From an uncultured Porphyromonadaceae bacterium (GTDB lineage: Bacteria; Bacteroidota; Bacteroidia; Bacteroidales; Paludibacteraceae): a DNA stretch of 15,036 nt. The stretch lies in assembly GCA_937898265.1 (NCBI GenBank), contig CALEJM010000010.1:1-15036 (forward strand), written 5' to 3'. The notes beneath the pieces are model-generated. The model did no database searches, was not told the origin of the DNA, and was given only the letters and a program-made list of their open reading frames with translations. Position 1 is the stretch's first letter, and each line of letters begins with the position of its first letter. Both the position numbers and the translations under genes were made by a program. This document shows, in pieces, positions 4,861 to 12,555 of this stretch.

Positions 4861-7317
4861 ATGAACATATCATATAAATGGCTCAGACAATTCCTGACCA
4901 CCAACGCCACCGCTGACGAAATCGCCAAGATCCTCACCTCCATCGGCCTCGAAGTAGGCACCGTGGAAGAACAAGAGACCATCAAAGGCGGACTGAAAGG
5001 ACTCGTGGTGGGTCACGTGCTGAGCTGCGAAGCACACGAAAACTCCGACCACCTCCACGTCACCAAAGTGGACGTTGGCACCGGCGAACCGCTCCAAATC
5101 GTCTGCGGCGCCAAAAACGTGGCTGCCGGACAGAAAGTCATCGTTGCCACCATCGGCACCGTACTCTACAGCGGCGACGAAAGCTTCACCATCAAAAAAT
5201 CAAAACTCCGCGGCGTAGAATCCTACGGCATGATATGCGCCGAAGACGAAATAGGCGTAGGCACCAGCCACGACGGCATCATGGTGCTCCCAGAAGACAC
5301 CCCAGTAGGCATGGAAGCCAAAGACTACTTCCACGTTGAAAGCGACACCGTCATCGAAGTCGACATCACACCAAACCGCGCCGACGCCATCTCACACTAC
5401 GGCGTGGCACGCGACCTCGCCGCCTACTTCCAGGCACATCACGAGCCATGCTCACTCAACCGTCCAAGCGTCGACAACTTCAAAACCGACAGCAACGCAC
5501 TCCCAATCCGCGTGACCGTTGAGAACGAAACCGCCTGCCCACGCTACAGCGGCATCAGCGTCAAAGGTGTGAAAATCGCACCATCACCACAATGGATGCA
5601 AGACTGCCTCAACGCCATCGGCGTGCGACCAATCAACAACATCGTCGACATCACCAACTATATCCTCCACACCTTCGGTCAGCCACTCCACGCCTTTGAC
5701 GCCGACAAAATCAAAGGCAACCACGTAGTAGTGAAGAACGTGGCACAAGACACCAAGTTCGTCACCCTCGACGGCGTAGAGCGCAAACTCTCCGACCAAG
5801 ACCTCATGATCTGCAACGAAGAGGAACCAATGTGCATCGCCGGCGTATTCGGCGGACAAGACTCAGGCATCTCCGACACCACCACCAACGTGTTCATCGA
5901 AAGCGCCTACTTCAACCCAGTCAGCGTTCGCAAAACAGCACGCCGTCACGGCCTGAACACCGACGCAAGCTTCCGCTTCGAACGCGGCATCGACCCACAC
6001 AACAACATCTATGTGCTGAAATACACAGCCATGCTGATGAAAGAACTCGCCGGCGGCGAAATAGCAAGCGACATCGTCGACATCTACCCAACCCCAATCA
6101 ACAACTTCACCGTCCCATTCAACTACCGCCGCGCCATCGCACTCATCGGTAAAGAGATCCCAAAAGACGAGGTGAAGGAAATCCTCAAAGCCCTGGAGAT
6201 AGAAATCGTCAAGGAAGAGGGCGACGACTTCGTGCTCACCGTTCCAGCCTACCGCGTCGACGTTCAACGCGAAGCCGACGTCGTAGAAGACGTGCTCCGT
6301 ATCTACGGTTTCAACAACGTGGAAATCAGCGACTCGCTGAAGTCAAACATCAGCTACACCAAAAACCCTGACACCACAAAACTCCAAAACAAAGTATCCA
6401 ACCAACTGACCGCCTGCGGCTTCAACGAGATTCTCAACAACTCGCTCACCAAAATCTCATACTACGAGAACAACGCCACCTTCCCACTCGAACAGAGCGT
6501 CAAGGTGATGAACGCCCTGAGCAACGACCTCGGCGTCATGCGCCAAACCCTCCTCTACGGCGGCCTCGAAAGCTTGGCATACAACATCAACCGTCAGAAC
6601 ACCAACCTGAAGTTCTATGAGTTTGGCAACTGCTCACACTTCAACACACAATATCAAGGCGAGAACCCACTGAAAGCCTACCGCGAGGAATACCACCTCA
6701 GCCTCTGGCTCTGCGGACAATCGCACGCCCAAAGCTGGGCACTCCCTGAGACAGCCACCACCTTCTACGAGCTCCGTGCCCACGTGGACAACGTGCTCAC
6801 CACCATCGGCATCAACCCTGCCGACTGCAAAGTGAGCGACGCCGGCAACAACGACCTCTTCAGCGACGCCATCACACTCACCGTCAACAAGAAAGTGATT
6901 GCCACCCTCGGCATCCTCTCAAAGAAAGTGCGCAAGATGTTCGACATCGACATGCCAGTCTACTACGCCGACATCCTCTGGGAACCAGCCATCACCATCG
7001 GCAGCAAACACGAAATCCTCTATCAGGAACTCTGCAAATTCCCTGAGGTGAAACGCGACCTCGCACTCCTCATCGACAAAGAGACCACCTTCGGCGAAAT
7101 CGAAGCACTGGCCTACAACACCGAACGCAAACTCCTCAAGAGCGTCAACCTCTTCGACGTCTACGAAGGCAAAAACCTCCCTGCCGGCAAAAAATCGTAT
7201 GCCGTAAGCTTCATCCTCCAAGACTTCGAAAAAACACTCAGCGACAACGTCATCGAAGCCGTAATGCAAAAGCTCACCAAGACATTTGCCGACAAACTCG
7301 GAGCCACACTGCGCTAA
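4861..7317 (+). CDS. pheT: Phenylalanine-tRNA ligase beta subunit
   Basis: This 818-residue protein is full length for a bacterial PheT. The enzyme, a heterotetramer with PheS, charges tRNA-Phe and edits mischarged Tyr-tRNA-Phe in the beta subunit. Domains in order: an N-terminal helical piece (1-40); an OB-fold tRNA-binding domain (about 45-155, with 'SDHLHVTKVDVGTGEPLQIV' and 'SKLRGVESYGMICAEDEIG'); B3/B4 editing region (about 220-395, with 'VRPINNIVDITNYILHTFGQ' and 'FRFERGIDP'); B5 (about 400-480, with 'VPAYRVDVQREADVVEDVLR'); a catalytic-like core domain; and a C-terminal ferredoxin-like anticodon-binding domain (about 725-818, starting 'FPEVKRDLALLID'). The codons end mostly in C or A, and plus-strand G is low. 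pheS is not in the window, so the two subunit genes are not adjacent downstream here. It follows the DUF3276 gene. Confidence 0.97.
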   Translation: MNISYKWLRQFLTTNATADEIAKILTSIGLEVGTVEEQETIKGGLKGLVVGHVLSCEAHENSDHLHVTKVDVGTGEPLQIVCGAKNVAAGQKVIVATIGTVLYSGDESFTIKKSKLRGVESYGMICAEDEIGVGTSHDGIMVLPEDTPVGMEAKDYFHVESDTVIEVDITPNRADAISHYGVARDLAAYFQAHHEPCSLNRPSVDNFKTDSNALPIRVTVENETACPRYSGISVKGVKIAPSPQWMQDCLNAIGVRPINNIVDITNYILHTFGQPLHAFDADKIKGNHVVVKNVAQDTKFVTLDGVERKLSDQDLMICNEEEPMCIAGVFGGQDSGISDTTTNVFIESAYFNPVSVRKTARRHGLNTDASFRFERGIDPHNNIYVLKYTAMLMKELAGGEIASDIVDIYPTPINNFTVPFNYRRAIALIGKEIPKDEVKEILKALEIEIVKEEGDDFVLTVPAYRVDVQREADVVEDVLRIYGFNNVEISDSLKSNISYTKNPDTTKLQNKVSNQLTACGFNEILNNSLTKISYYENNATFPLEQSVKVMNALSNDLGVMRQTLLYGGLESLAYNINRQNTNLKFYEFGNCSHFNTQYQGENPLKAYREEYHLSLWLCGQSHAQSWALPETATTFYELRAHVDNVLTTIGINPADCKVSDAGNNDLFSDAITLTVNKKVIATLGILSKKVRKMFDIDMPVYYADILWEPAITIGSKHEILYQELCKFPEVKRDLALLIDKETTFGEIEALAYNTERKLLKSVNLFDVYEGKNLPAGKKSYAVSFILQDFEKTLSDNVIEAVMQKLTKTFADKLGATLR

Positions 7318-7384
7318 TCAGTTATAGTATATAATATATAGTATCGCGAAACAAAACAGACATTTTTTAAGAAATCTCAACATC

Positions 7385-7400
7385 GTATAAAATTTTATAC
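7385..7400. promoter_or_regulatory. Perfect 16-bp palindrome abutting the panC -7 element
   Basis: GTATAAAATTTTATAC is its own reverse complement and ends one base before the TACTTTTG promoter element at 7401. Its place between the expected -33 and -7 sites would suit a repressor-binding site. It is AT-rich, so a chance occurrence cannot be excluded. No regulator is encoded nearby. Confidence 0.45.
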
Positions 7401-7408
7401 TACTTTTG
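7401..7408 (+). promoter_or_regulatory. Bacteroidetes-type -7 element for panC-panD
   Basis: TACTTTTG matches TAnnTTTG and lies 25 bp before the panC ATG, implying a short leader of roughly 20 nt. It is a new promoter 84 bp after the pheT stop, so panC-panD need not depend on the pheT transcript. Confidence 0.65.
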
Positions 7409-7433
7409 CGACGCGAAAAACAACGATATTTCA

Positions 7434-8285
7434 ATGGAAATAATCACATCAAAAGCAGCACTCACTGAGCGCATCAACACATTGGTAGAGAGCAAGAAAG
7501 TGATTGGCTTCGTGCCAACCATGGGCGCTCTCCACAACGGACACCTCCAACTTGTGAAACGCTGTGTTTCAGAAAACGACGTATGCATTGTGAGCGTTTT
7601 CGTCAACCCAACACAATTCAACGACAAGCACGACCTCGAAGTATATCCACGCGACGTAGAAGCCGACGCCAAGAAACTGGAATCAGTAGGCTGCGCCATC
7701 CTCTTCGCCCCAACACCAGAAGAGATGTACACCGAAGAAGAACGCAACCAAGTGTTTGAATTCGACTTCGGCGGACTCGACCAAGTGATGGAAGGCAAAC
7801 ACCGCCCAGGCCACTTCAACGGCGTAGTGCAAGTCGTAAGCAAACTCTTCACCCTCGTTCGCCCAACACGCGCCTACTTCGGCGAAAAAGACTTCCAACA
7901 GCTCGCCATCATCCGCCGCATGGTAGAAGTGATGGGCTTCGAAATCGAAATCGTCGGATGCCCAATCGTTCGCGAAGACAGCGGCCTGGCACTCAGCAGC
8001 CGCAACGCACTCCTCAGCGACGAAGAACGCAAGACAGCCGCACACATCCACGCCGTGCTCGCCGAGAGCGTACAGTTTGTATCACAAACCTCGCTCGAAG
8101 AACTCCAGAAAGCCGTTGTCGACGCCATCGACGCCAAGAAAGGACTCAAAACCGAATACTTCTCCATCGTTGACGGCAAGACACTCCGCGAACTCGACAA
8201 CTGGATTCAAGCCGACTACATCGTAGGCTGCATCACCGTCTTCTGCGGCAAAGTAAGACTCATCGACAACATCCGCTACAAATAA
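7434..8285 (+). CDS. panC: Pantothenate synthetase (pantoate-beta-alanine ligase)
   Basis: This 283-residue protein has normal length for PanC, the cytosolic enzyme that joins pantoate and beta-alanine using ATP, through a pantoyl-adenylate intermediate, to give pantothenate. The nucleotidyltransferase fold is shown by 'VPTMGALHNGH' (27-37), whose H34-N-G-H37 is the HIGH motif. Also present are 'VSVFVNPTQFN' (54-64), 'RPGHFNGVVQVVSKLF' (125-140), 'FGEKDFQQL' (150-158) and the KMSKS-equivalent 'REDSGLALSSRN' (181-192). All key residues seem intact. panD, which makes the beta-alanine substrate, starts 27 bp downstream, so the two form a small biosynthetic operon. The genes for pantoate synthesis (panB and a ketopantoate reductase) are not in this window. 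Confidence 0.97.
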   Translation: MEIITSKAALTERINTLVESKKVIGFVPTMGALHNGHLQLVKRCVSENDVCIVSVFVNPTQFNDKHDLEVYPRDVEADAKKLESVGCAILFAPTPEEMYTEEERNQVFEFDFGGLDQVMEGKHRPGHFNGVVQVVSKLFTLVRPTRAYFGEKDFQQLAIIRRMVEVMGFEIEIVGCPIVREDSGLALSSRNALLSDEERKTAAHIHAVLAESVQFVSQTSLEELQKAVVDAIDAKKGLKTEYFSIVDGKTLRELDNWIQADYIVGCITVFCGKVRLIDNIRYK

Positions 8286-8312
8286 CACGTAGCCACAACA
8301 TACATTATATAG

Positions 8313-8666
8313 ATGTATATCAACGTACTCAAATCAAAGATTCACAGAGCGTCGGTCACCGAGGCCAACCTCAACTACATCGGCAGCATCCCCAGCCACG
8401 AAACACTCATGGAAGCAGCCAACATACTGCCCAACGAGCGCGTACAGATCGTGAACAACAACAACGGCGAACGCTTTGAGACCTACGTCATCCCCGGACC
8501 AAAAGACTCCGGCGTGATATGCCTCAACGGCGCAGCAGCCCACAAAGTATCCGTTGGCGACGTAGTCATCATCATGGCCTACACCTGGATGGACTACGAA
8601 GAAGCCAAGACCTTCAAGCCCAGCGTCATCTTCCCCGACACCGCCACCAACAAACTCGTAAAATAA
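8313..8666 (+). CDS. panD: Aspartate 1-decarboxylase precursor
   Basis: This 117-residue protein has normal length for PanD, a pyruvoyl enzyme that converts L-aspartate to beta-alanine for pantothenate synthesis. The precursor cleaves itself between Gly24 and Ser25, seen here in 'NLNYIGSIP', and Ser25 becomes the pyruvoyl group. Other conserved parts are the N-terminal '[20 protein letters not shown]', with Lys9 and His11, '[20 protein letters not shown]' with Tyr58-like 'TYVI' following, and '[19 protein letters not shown]' near the C-terminus. No panM/panZ maturation factor is seen nearby; most non-enterobacterial PanD proteins mature without one. It shares the promoter upstream of panC. 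Confidence 0.97.
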   Translation: MYINVLKSKIHRASVTEANLNYIGSIPSHETLMEAANILPNERVQIVNNNNGERFETYVIPGPKDSGVICLNGAAAHKVSVGDVVIIMAYTWMDYEEAKTFKPSVIFPDTATNKLVK

Positions 8667-8739
8667 GGCGAAAAAAGGAAGAAAAAACCTTATAGTAAAA
8701 AAAATCCCGTAAGAAGAGTTGCAATTAACGAAAACTTCG

Positions 8740-8747
8740 TACCTTTG
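8740..8747 (+). promoter_or_regulatory. Promoter of the infC-rpmI-rplT operon
   Basis: TACCTTTG matches the -7 consensus TAnnTTTG. A TTG at 8719-8721 lies 18 nt upstream, close to the usual spacing for the -33 element, so this is the most complete promoter in the window. The leader before the infC start at 8816 would be about 60 nt. Confidence 0.75.
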
Positions 8748-8801
8748 CGCTCTCATTTCGAGAACAAAAAATAAAGATATTAGAATCACAAACATTTTTT
8801 A

Positions 8802-8807
8802 GGGAGG
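8802..8807 (+). promoter_or_regulatory. Strong Shine-Dalgarno sequence that sets the infC start
   Basis: GGGAGG lies 8 nt before the ATA at 8816. Strong sites of this kind are rare in Bacteroidetes, where most genes have only A-rich leaders. It supports the ATA start for IF-3, since no ATG, GTG or TTG lies in frame at a suitable distance. Confidence 0.7.
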
Positions 8808-8815
8808 ACAAAGCC

Positions 8816-9367
8816 ATAGCAAAGCCCGCAGTACCAGCAAAGAAAAACGAGGACAAGCACCGTATCAACGGAGAAATCCGCAACGTGCAAGAAGTCAGAC
8901 TCGTAGGCGACAACATTGAGCACCCAGGAGTCTACACATTCGCTCGTGCAATGGAATTGGCAGAAGAGTTAGGACTCGACTTGGTTGAAATTTCAGCCAG
9001 CGCCAACCCACCAGTCTGCAAAATCATCGACTACCAGAAATTCCTTTATCAGCAGAAAAAACACGAAAAGGAAATGAAGGCCAAATCGGTGAAAGTAGTC
9101 ATCAAAGAGATTCGTTTCGGACCACAAACCGACGAACACGACTACAACTTCAAACTCCGTCACGCCGAAGAGTTCCTCAAGACAGGCAACAAAGTGAAGG
9201 CTTCCGTATTCTTCCGCGGCCGCTCAATCATGTTCAAAGAGCAAGGCGAGGTTCTGCTCCTCCGCTTTGCCAACGACCTCGAAGAGCTGGGACGCGTTGA
9301 TTCCCTGCCAAAACTCGAGGGAAAACGCATGATGATTATGATATCGCCCAAATCGAACAAGAATTAA
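8816..9367 (+). CDS. infC: Translation initiation factor IF-3 (ATA start)
   Basis: IF-3 binds the 30S subunit, checks the initiator codon-anticodon pairing and prevents early 50S joining. From the ATA at 8816 the protein has 183 residues and begins (ATA read as Met) [20 protein letters not shown]. The N-terminal domain (about 16-85) holds '[18 protein letters not shown]' and '[20 protein letters not shown]'; the linker is Lys/Glu-rich ('[15 protein letters not shown]'); the C-terminal domain (about 95-180) holds '[20 protein letters not shown]' and '[14 protein letters not shown]'. A start at the first GTG (8885) would cut into the N-terminal domain and must be wrong. Rare starts (AUU, AUA or AUC) in infC are known from other bacteria and underlie self-regulation by IF-3. 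It heads the conserved infC-rpmI-rplT operon; rpmI starts 23 bp later. Confidence 0.93.
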   Translation: MAKPAVPAKKNEDKHRINGEIRNVQEVRLVGDNIEHPGVYTFARAMELAEELGLDLVEISASANPPVCKIIDYQKFLYQQKKHEKEMKAKSVKVVIKEIRFGPQTDEHDYNFKLRHAEEFLKTGNKVKASVFFRGRSIMFKEQGEVLLLRFANDLEELGRVDSLPKLEGKRMMIMISPKSNKN

Positions 9368-9390
9368 GGATTACATAAAAACTTAAAGTA

Positions 9391-9594
9391 ATGGCAAAAG
9401 CAAAAACAAAAACTAACTCCGGTGCTAAAAAAAGGTTCGCCCTTACCGGTTCTGGTAAAATCAAGCGCAAACATGCTTTCAAGAGCCACATCTTGACAAA
9501 GAAGACTTTGAAACAAAAACGTAACCTCACCCACGCTGGTTTGGTTAGTGGTGTTGACACCAACAACGTTAAAGCCCTCTTGGGTATGCGCTAA
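9391..9594 (+). CDS. rpmI: 50S ribosomal protein L35
   Basis: A very basic 67-residue protein of normal L35 length. It begins [20 protein letters not shown] with the family's 'K(T)xSGAKKRF' signature, continues with '[19 protein letters not shown]' and ends after '[13 protein letters not shown]'. L35 is a late-assembling protein of the large ribosomal subunit. The gene lies in its conserved position between infC (23 bp upstream) and rplT (87 bp downstream). The longer than usual gap to rplT contains a possible RNA structure. Unlike the nearby panC and pheT, its codons favour T-ending forms in places (GCT, GGT, GTT), as is common in highly expressed genes of this group. Confidence 0.98.
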   Translation: MAKAKTKTNSGAKKRFALTGSGKIKRKHAFKSHILTKKTLKQKRNLTHAGLVSGVDTNNVKALLGMR

Positions 9595-9616
9595 ACAACA
9601 AAACAAATTTATTAAC

Positions 9617-9661
9617 CGAACGCTCAGCACTATCTAAGAGTCCTGAAATAAGGAACGCTGA
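9617..9661 (+). ncRNA. Candidate structured RNA element upstream of rplT
   Basis: The gap between rpmI and rplT can fold as an outer stem TCAGC (9624-9628) with GCTGA (9657-9661), enclosing an inner hairpin TCCT (9641-9644) with AGGA (9651-9654) and a GAAATA loop. The asymmetric internal loop is reminiscent of rRNA-mimicking sites bound by L20 in other bacteria. The heptamer GAACGCT occurs at both ends (9618-9624, 9653-9659). This is inference from pairing alone. Confidence 0.35.
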
Positions 9662-9681
9662 CATTCAAAAAAAGAAACACT

Positions 9682-10029
9682 ATGCCAAGATCAGTCAATC
9701 ACGTAGCTTCAAGAGCTAAACGTAAAAGAATTCTGAAACTTACCCGCGGTTACTTCGGCTCACGTCGTAACGTGTGGACCGTTGCGAAAAACACATGGGA
9801 GAAAGGTCTTACCTACGCTTTCCGTGACCGTCGCAACAAAAAACGTAACTTCCGCGCTTTGTGGATCCAACGCATCAACGCTGCCGCAAGATTGGAAGGT
9901 ATGTCTTACTCACAATTGATGGGTGCTCTCCACAAAGCTGGCATCGAGATGAACCGCAAAGTTCTCGCTGACCTCGCTATGAACAACCCAGAGGCATTCA
10001 AAGCTATCGTAAAACAAGCTAAACACTAA
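9682..10029 (+). CDS. rplT: 50S ribosomal protein L20
   Basis: A 115-residue basic protein of normal L20 length, beginning [20 protein letters not shown], followed by '[17 protein letters not shown]' and the globular C-terminal domain with '[20 protein letters not shown]' and '[17 protein letters not shown]'. L20 binds 23S rRNA early in assembly of the large subunit, and in several bacteria it represses its own operon by binding an mRNA site that imitates the rRNA. It is the last gene of infC-rpmI-rplT; an intrinsic terminator begins about 54 bp after the stop. The codons favour GCT, CGT and GGT forms typical of ribosomal protein genes. Confidence 0.98.
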   Translation: MPRSVNHVASRAKRKRILKLTRGYFGSRRNVWTVAKNTWEKGLTYAFRDRRNKKRNFRALWIQRINAAARLEGMSYSQLMGALHKAGIEMNRKVLADLAMNNPEAFKAIVKQAKH

Positions 10030-10082
10030 ACCGTTAGCCAACACGAACGCTGCCTCTCTGAGTAAGTCAGAAAGACAAGAAT

Positions 10083-10118
10083 AAAAAAGACTGCGCCAAC
10101 AAAGCGCGGTCTTTTTTT
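10083..10118 (+). terminator. Intrinsic terminator of infC-rpmI-rplT
   Basis: The stem GACTGCGC (10089-10096) with GCGCGGTC (10104-10111) forms eight pairs, one of them G-U, around a CAACAAA loop. It is flanked by an A run upstream and seven T's downstream (10112-10118). This is a textbook rho-independent terminator. Confidence 0.9.
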
Positions 10119-10153
10119 ATGCCAAAAAAGAAGCAAAATAAGGAATAAATAAC

Positions 10154-10161
10154 TATATTTG
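10154..10161 (+). promoter_or_regulatory. Bacteroidetes-type -7 element for the PBP-pfp pair
   Basis: TATATTTG matches TAnnTTTG and lies after the rplT terminator, 81 bp before the ATG at 10243. The leader of about 75 nt contains a hairpin at 10181-10204. No clear -33 element is visible. Confidence 0.65.
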
Positions 10162-10180
10162 CACCTTAAAAGGTAAAGAA

Positions 10181-10204
10181 GACTCTACGACAAAAACGAG
10201 AGTC
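10181..10204 (+). other. Hairpin in the 5' leader of the PBP gene
   Basis: GACTCT (10181-10186) pairs perfectly with AGAGTC (10199-10204), with two more possible inner pairs beyond an A bulge and an A-rich loop. It has no T run after it, so it is not a terminator. It might affect mRNA stability or translation; no known riboswitch is recognised. Confidence 0.4.
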
Positions 10205-10242
10205 CACAAAAACATCTAACAAGATAATTCATAGACTTCTAT

Positions 10243-12540
10243 ATGGCAAAAAAAGGTAACACACGCAGCAAAAAGACGCTCTTCCTGACCGCCTTGTGGG
10301 GACTCATCGCCCTGGGCATCTTCAGCGTCAGCGCAATTTTCTTTGCAATCACCAAGGGATGGATAGGCTACGTCCCCTCGCTGCAAGAACTTGAAAACCC
10401 AAAGAACGATATGGCAACACAGATTTTCTCCAGCGACGGCAAACTGCTCGGCACGTTTTTCGTTGCCACAGAGAATCGCGTGAACTGCACCTACAACGAA
10501 ATCTCGCCCAACGTCATCAACGCCCTCGTGTCCACCGAAGACGAACGCTTCTACAAACACTGCGGCATCGACGGCAAGTCAACCCTCCGCGCCTTCCTCT
10601 TCCTCGGCAAACGAGGCGGCGGCAGCACGCTGACCCAACAGTTGGCCAAGCAACACTACTCCACCCCAGCGAGAAACACCCTCCAACGTGCCATCCAGAA
10701 ACCCGTGGAATGGGTCATCGCCGTACAACTGGAACGACTCTACACCAAAGAGGAAATCCTCACCATGTACCTCAACAAATTCGACTTCATCAACAACGCC
10801 GTAGGCATCAAGACCGCCTCCAAGGTCTACTTCGGCAAAGAGCCTAACGAACTGAAGGTTGAAGAAGCCGCCATGCTCGTCGGCATGTGCAAAAACCCAT
10901 CACTCTACAACCCAGCAAGCAAGAAAGAGTCAACACGCGAGAGAGCGAGAAACCGCCGCAACGTGGTGCTCGACCAAATGTATAAGAACGACCACATCAC
11001 CAAAGCCGAACGCGACTCACTGCAAAAACTCGACGTCGTGCTTGACTTCCACCGCGTAGACCACAAAGACGGCATAGCCCCTTACTTCCGCGAATACCTC
11101 CGTCGCTACCTCCAAGCCAAGAAACCAAAGAGAAGCGACTACGCCAGCTGGCAACTCACCGAGCGCGGACAATACTACCTCGATTCCATCGCCTGGAACA
11201 ACGACCCACTCTACGGCTTCTTGGAGAAACACAAAAAGAAAGACGGCTCATCCTACAACCTCTACTACGACGGACTGCGCATCTACACCACCATCAACTA
11301 CGACATGCAGGTGGCTGCCGAAGAGGCTGTAAGACAACATCTCACCGAGTTGCAAGCCAACTTCTTCAGAGACAAAAAAGGCAACCCTAAAGCACCATTC
11401 AGCAAAAGCGTGGACGACGAGCGCATCAACTCCATCATGGAGCGCGCCATGAAGAATACCGACCGCTATCGCATGATGAAAAAGGCAGGTAAGAGTCGCA
11501 AGGAGATAGAGACAGCCTTCAACACCCCAACCGAGATGACCATCTTCTCCTATCACGGCGACATCGACACCATCATGACCCCTATGGACTCCATCCGCTA
11601 CCTCAAGCACTTCGCCCGCACCGGCGTGATGTCGATGGACCCAGTCACCGGTCACGTGAAGGCCTACGTCGGCGGTCCCGACTTCTCCTACTTCCAATAC
11701 GACATGGCAACCACAGGTCGTCGTCAGGTAGGTTCAACCGTGAAGCCATACCTCTACACCCTGGCCATGAACGAAGGCTACTGCCCTAGCAGCAGAGTCG
11801 TTGACCAGAAAATCACCCTCTACGACGCCCTCGGCCGTCCGTTCACCCCACGTGGCAACGCTGGCACCGGCGAGGTCATCACGCTGCAACGCGGTCTGCA
11901 GACCTCCAACAACAATATCAGCGCCTACCTGATGAGTCTGTTCACCCCAGAGCAACTCGTCAACCTCATGCGTTCCTTCGGCATCGAGGGTCGCATCGAC
12001 CCAACCGTCTCACTCTGTCTTGGTCCTTGCGAAGTGACCGTTGGCGAGATGGTCAGCGCCTACACCACCTTCCCAAACAAAGGCGTACGCCGCTCACCAA
12101 TCTTCGTTACACGCATCGAAGATAGCCACGGCACCGTCATCGAGGAGTTCTCCGCCCGCACCACCGAGGTCATCGACGAGAAGACTTCCTACAAGATGAT
12201 TACCATGATGCGCGCCGTTGTCGACGGCGGCACAGGCTACCGCATCCGTTCACGCTACAATATCACAGCTCCAGCCTGCGGCAAGACCGGAACCACCAAC
12301 GACAACTCAGACGGTTGGTTCATCGGCTACGTGCCACGCCTCGTGACAGGCGTCTGGGTAGGCTTTGAAGACCGCGACATCCACTTCACCAACATGGCTG
12401 AAGGTCAGGGTGCAAGCATGGCATTGCCTATCTGGGGCCTCTACATGCAGAAAATCTACGCCAACAAAAAACTCGGATACACCCAAGAGGAGACCTTTGA
12501 CATCCCAGAGGGATTCAACCCTAACTCCGACTGCGAATAA
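10243..12540 (+). CDS. mrcA: Class A penicillin-binding protein (PBP1a type), bifunctional
   Basis: This 765-residue protein polymerises glycan strands and crosslinks peptidoglycan. A basic N-terminus is followed by one membrane anchor (about 12-36, LFLTALWGLIALGIFSVSAI). The glycosyltransferase GT51 domain (about 60-240) has the catalytic 'TEDERFYKHCGID' (98-110, with Glu99), 'GGSTLTQQLAKQ' (126-137) and 'RLYTKEEILTMYLNKFDF' (165-182). The transpeptidase domain carries all three penicillin-binding motifs: S498-T-V-K501, S555-N-N557 and K681-T-G683 (in 'CGKTGTTNDNSDGWFIGYVP'). Both activities thus look intact. The catalytic domains face the periplasm. It has its own promoter after the rplT terminator, and pfp starts 15 bp after its stop, so the two are probably co-transcribed. 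The mrcA symbol is by analogy to E. coli PBP1a; ponA is the equivalent in Gram-positives. Confidence 0.94.
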   Translation: MAKKGNTRSKKTLFLTALWGLIALGIFSVSAIFFAITKGWIGYVPSLQELENPKNDMATQIFSSDGKLLGTFFVATENRVNCTYNEISPNVINALVSTEDERFYKHCGIDGKSTLRAFLFLGKRGGGSTLTQQLAKQHYSTPARNTLQRAIQKPVEWVIAVQLERLYTKEEILTMYLNKFDFINNAVGIKTASKVYFGKEPNELKVEEAAMLVGMCKNPSLYNPASKKESTRERARNRRNVVLDQMYKNDHITKAERDSLQKLDVVLDFHRVDHKDGIAPYFREYLRRYLQAKKPKRSDYASWQLTERGQYYLDSIAWNNDPLYGFLEKHKKKDGSSYNLYYDGLRIYTTINYDMQVAAEEAVRQHLTELQANFFRDKKGNPKAPFSKSVDDERINSIMERAMKNTDRYRMMKKAGKSRKEIETAFNTPTEMTIFSYHGDIDTIMTPMDSIRYLKHFARTGVMSMDPVTGHVKAYVGGPDFSYFQYDMATTGRRQVGSTVKPYLYTLAMNEGYCPSSRVVDQKITLYDALGRPFTPRGNAGTGEVITLQRGLQTSNNNISAYLMSLFTPEQLVNLMRSFGIEGRIDPTVSLCLGPCEVTVGEMVSAYTTFPNKGVRRSPIFVTRIEDSHGTVIEEFSARTTEVIDEKTSYKMITMMRAVVDGGTGYRIRSRYNITAPACGKTGTTNDNSDGWFIGYVPRLVTGVWVGFEDRDIHFTNMAEGQGASMALPIWGLYMQKIYANKKLGYTQEETFDIPEGFNPNSDCE

Positions 12541-12555
12541 CAACCCATTCAAACA

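Noticed and set aside
7323..7344. Two TATAGTAT copies after pheT, considered as a direct repeat or attachment site
   Set aside because: Very AT-rich low-complexity sequence; no mobile-element gene or tRNA is nearby.
8663..8693. ATAAGG/CCTTAT inverted repeat at the panD stop as a terminator
   Set aside because: The stem is only six pairs with a 19-nt loop, it overlaps the stop codon and no T run follows on the plus strand.
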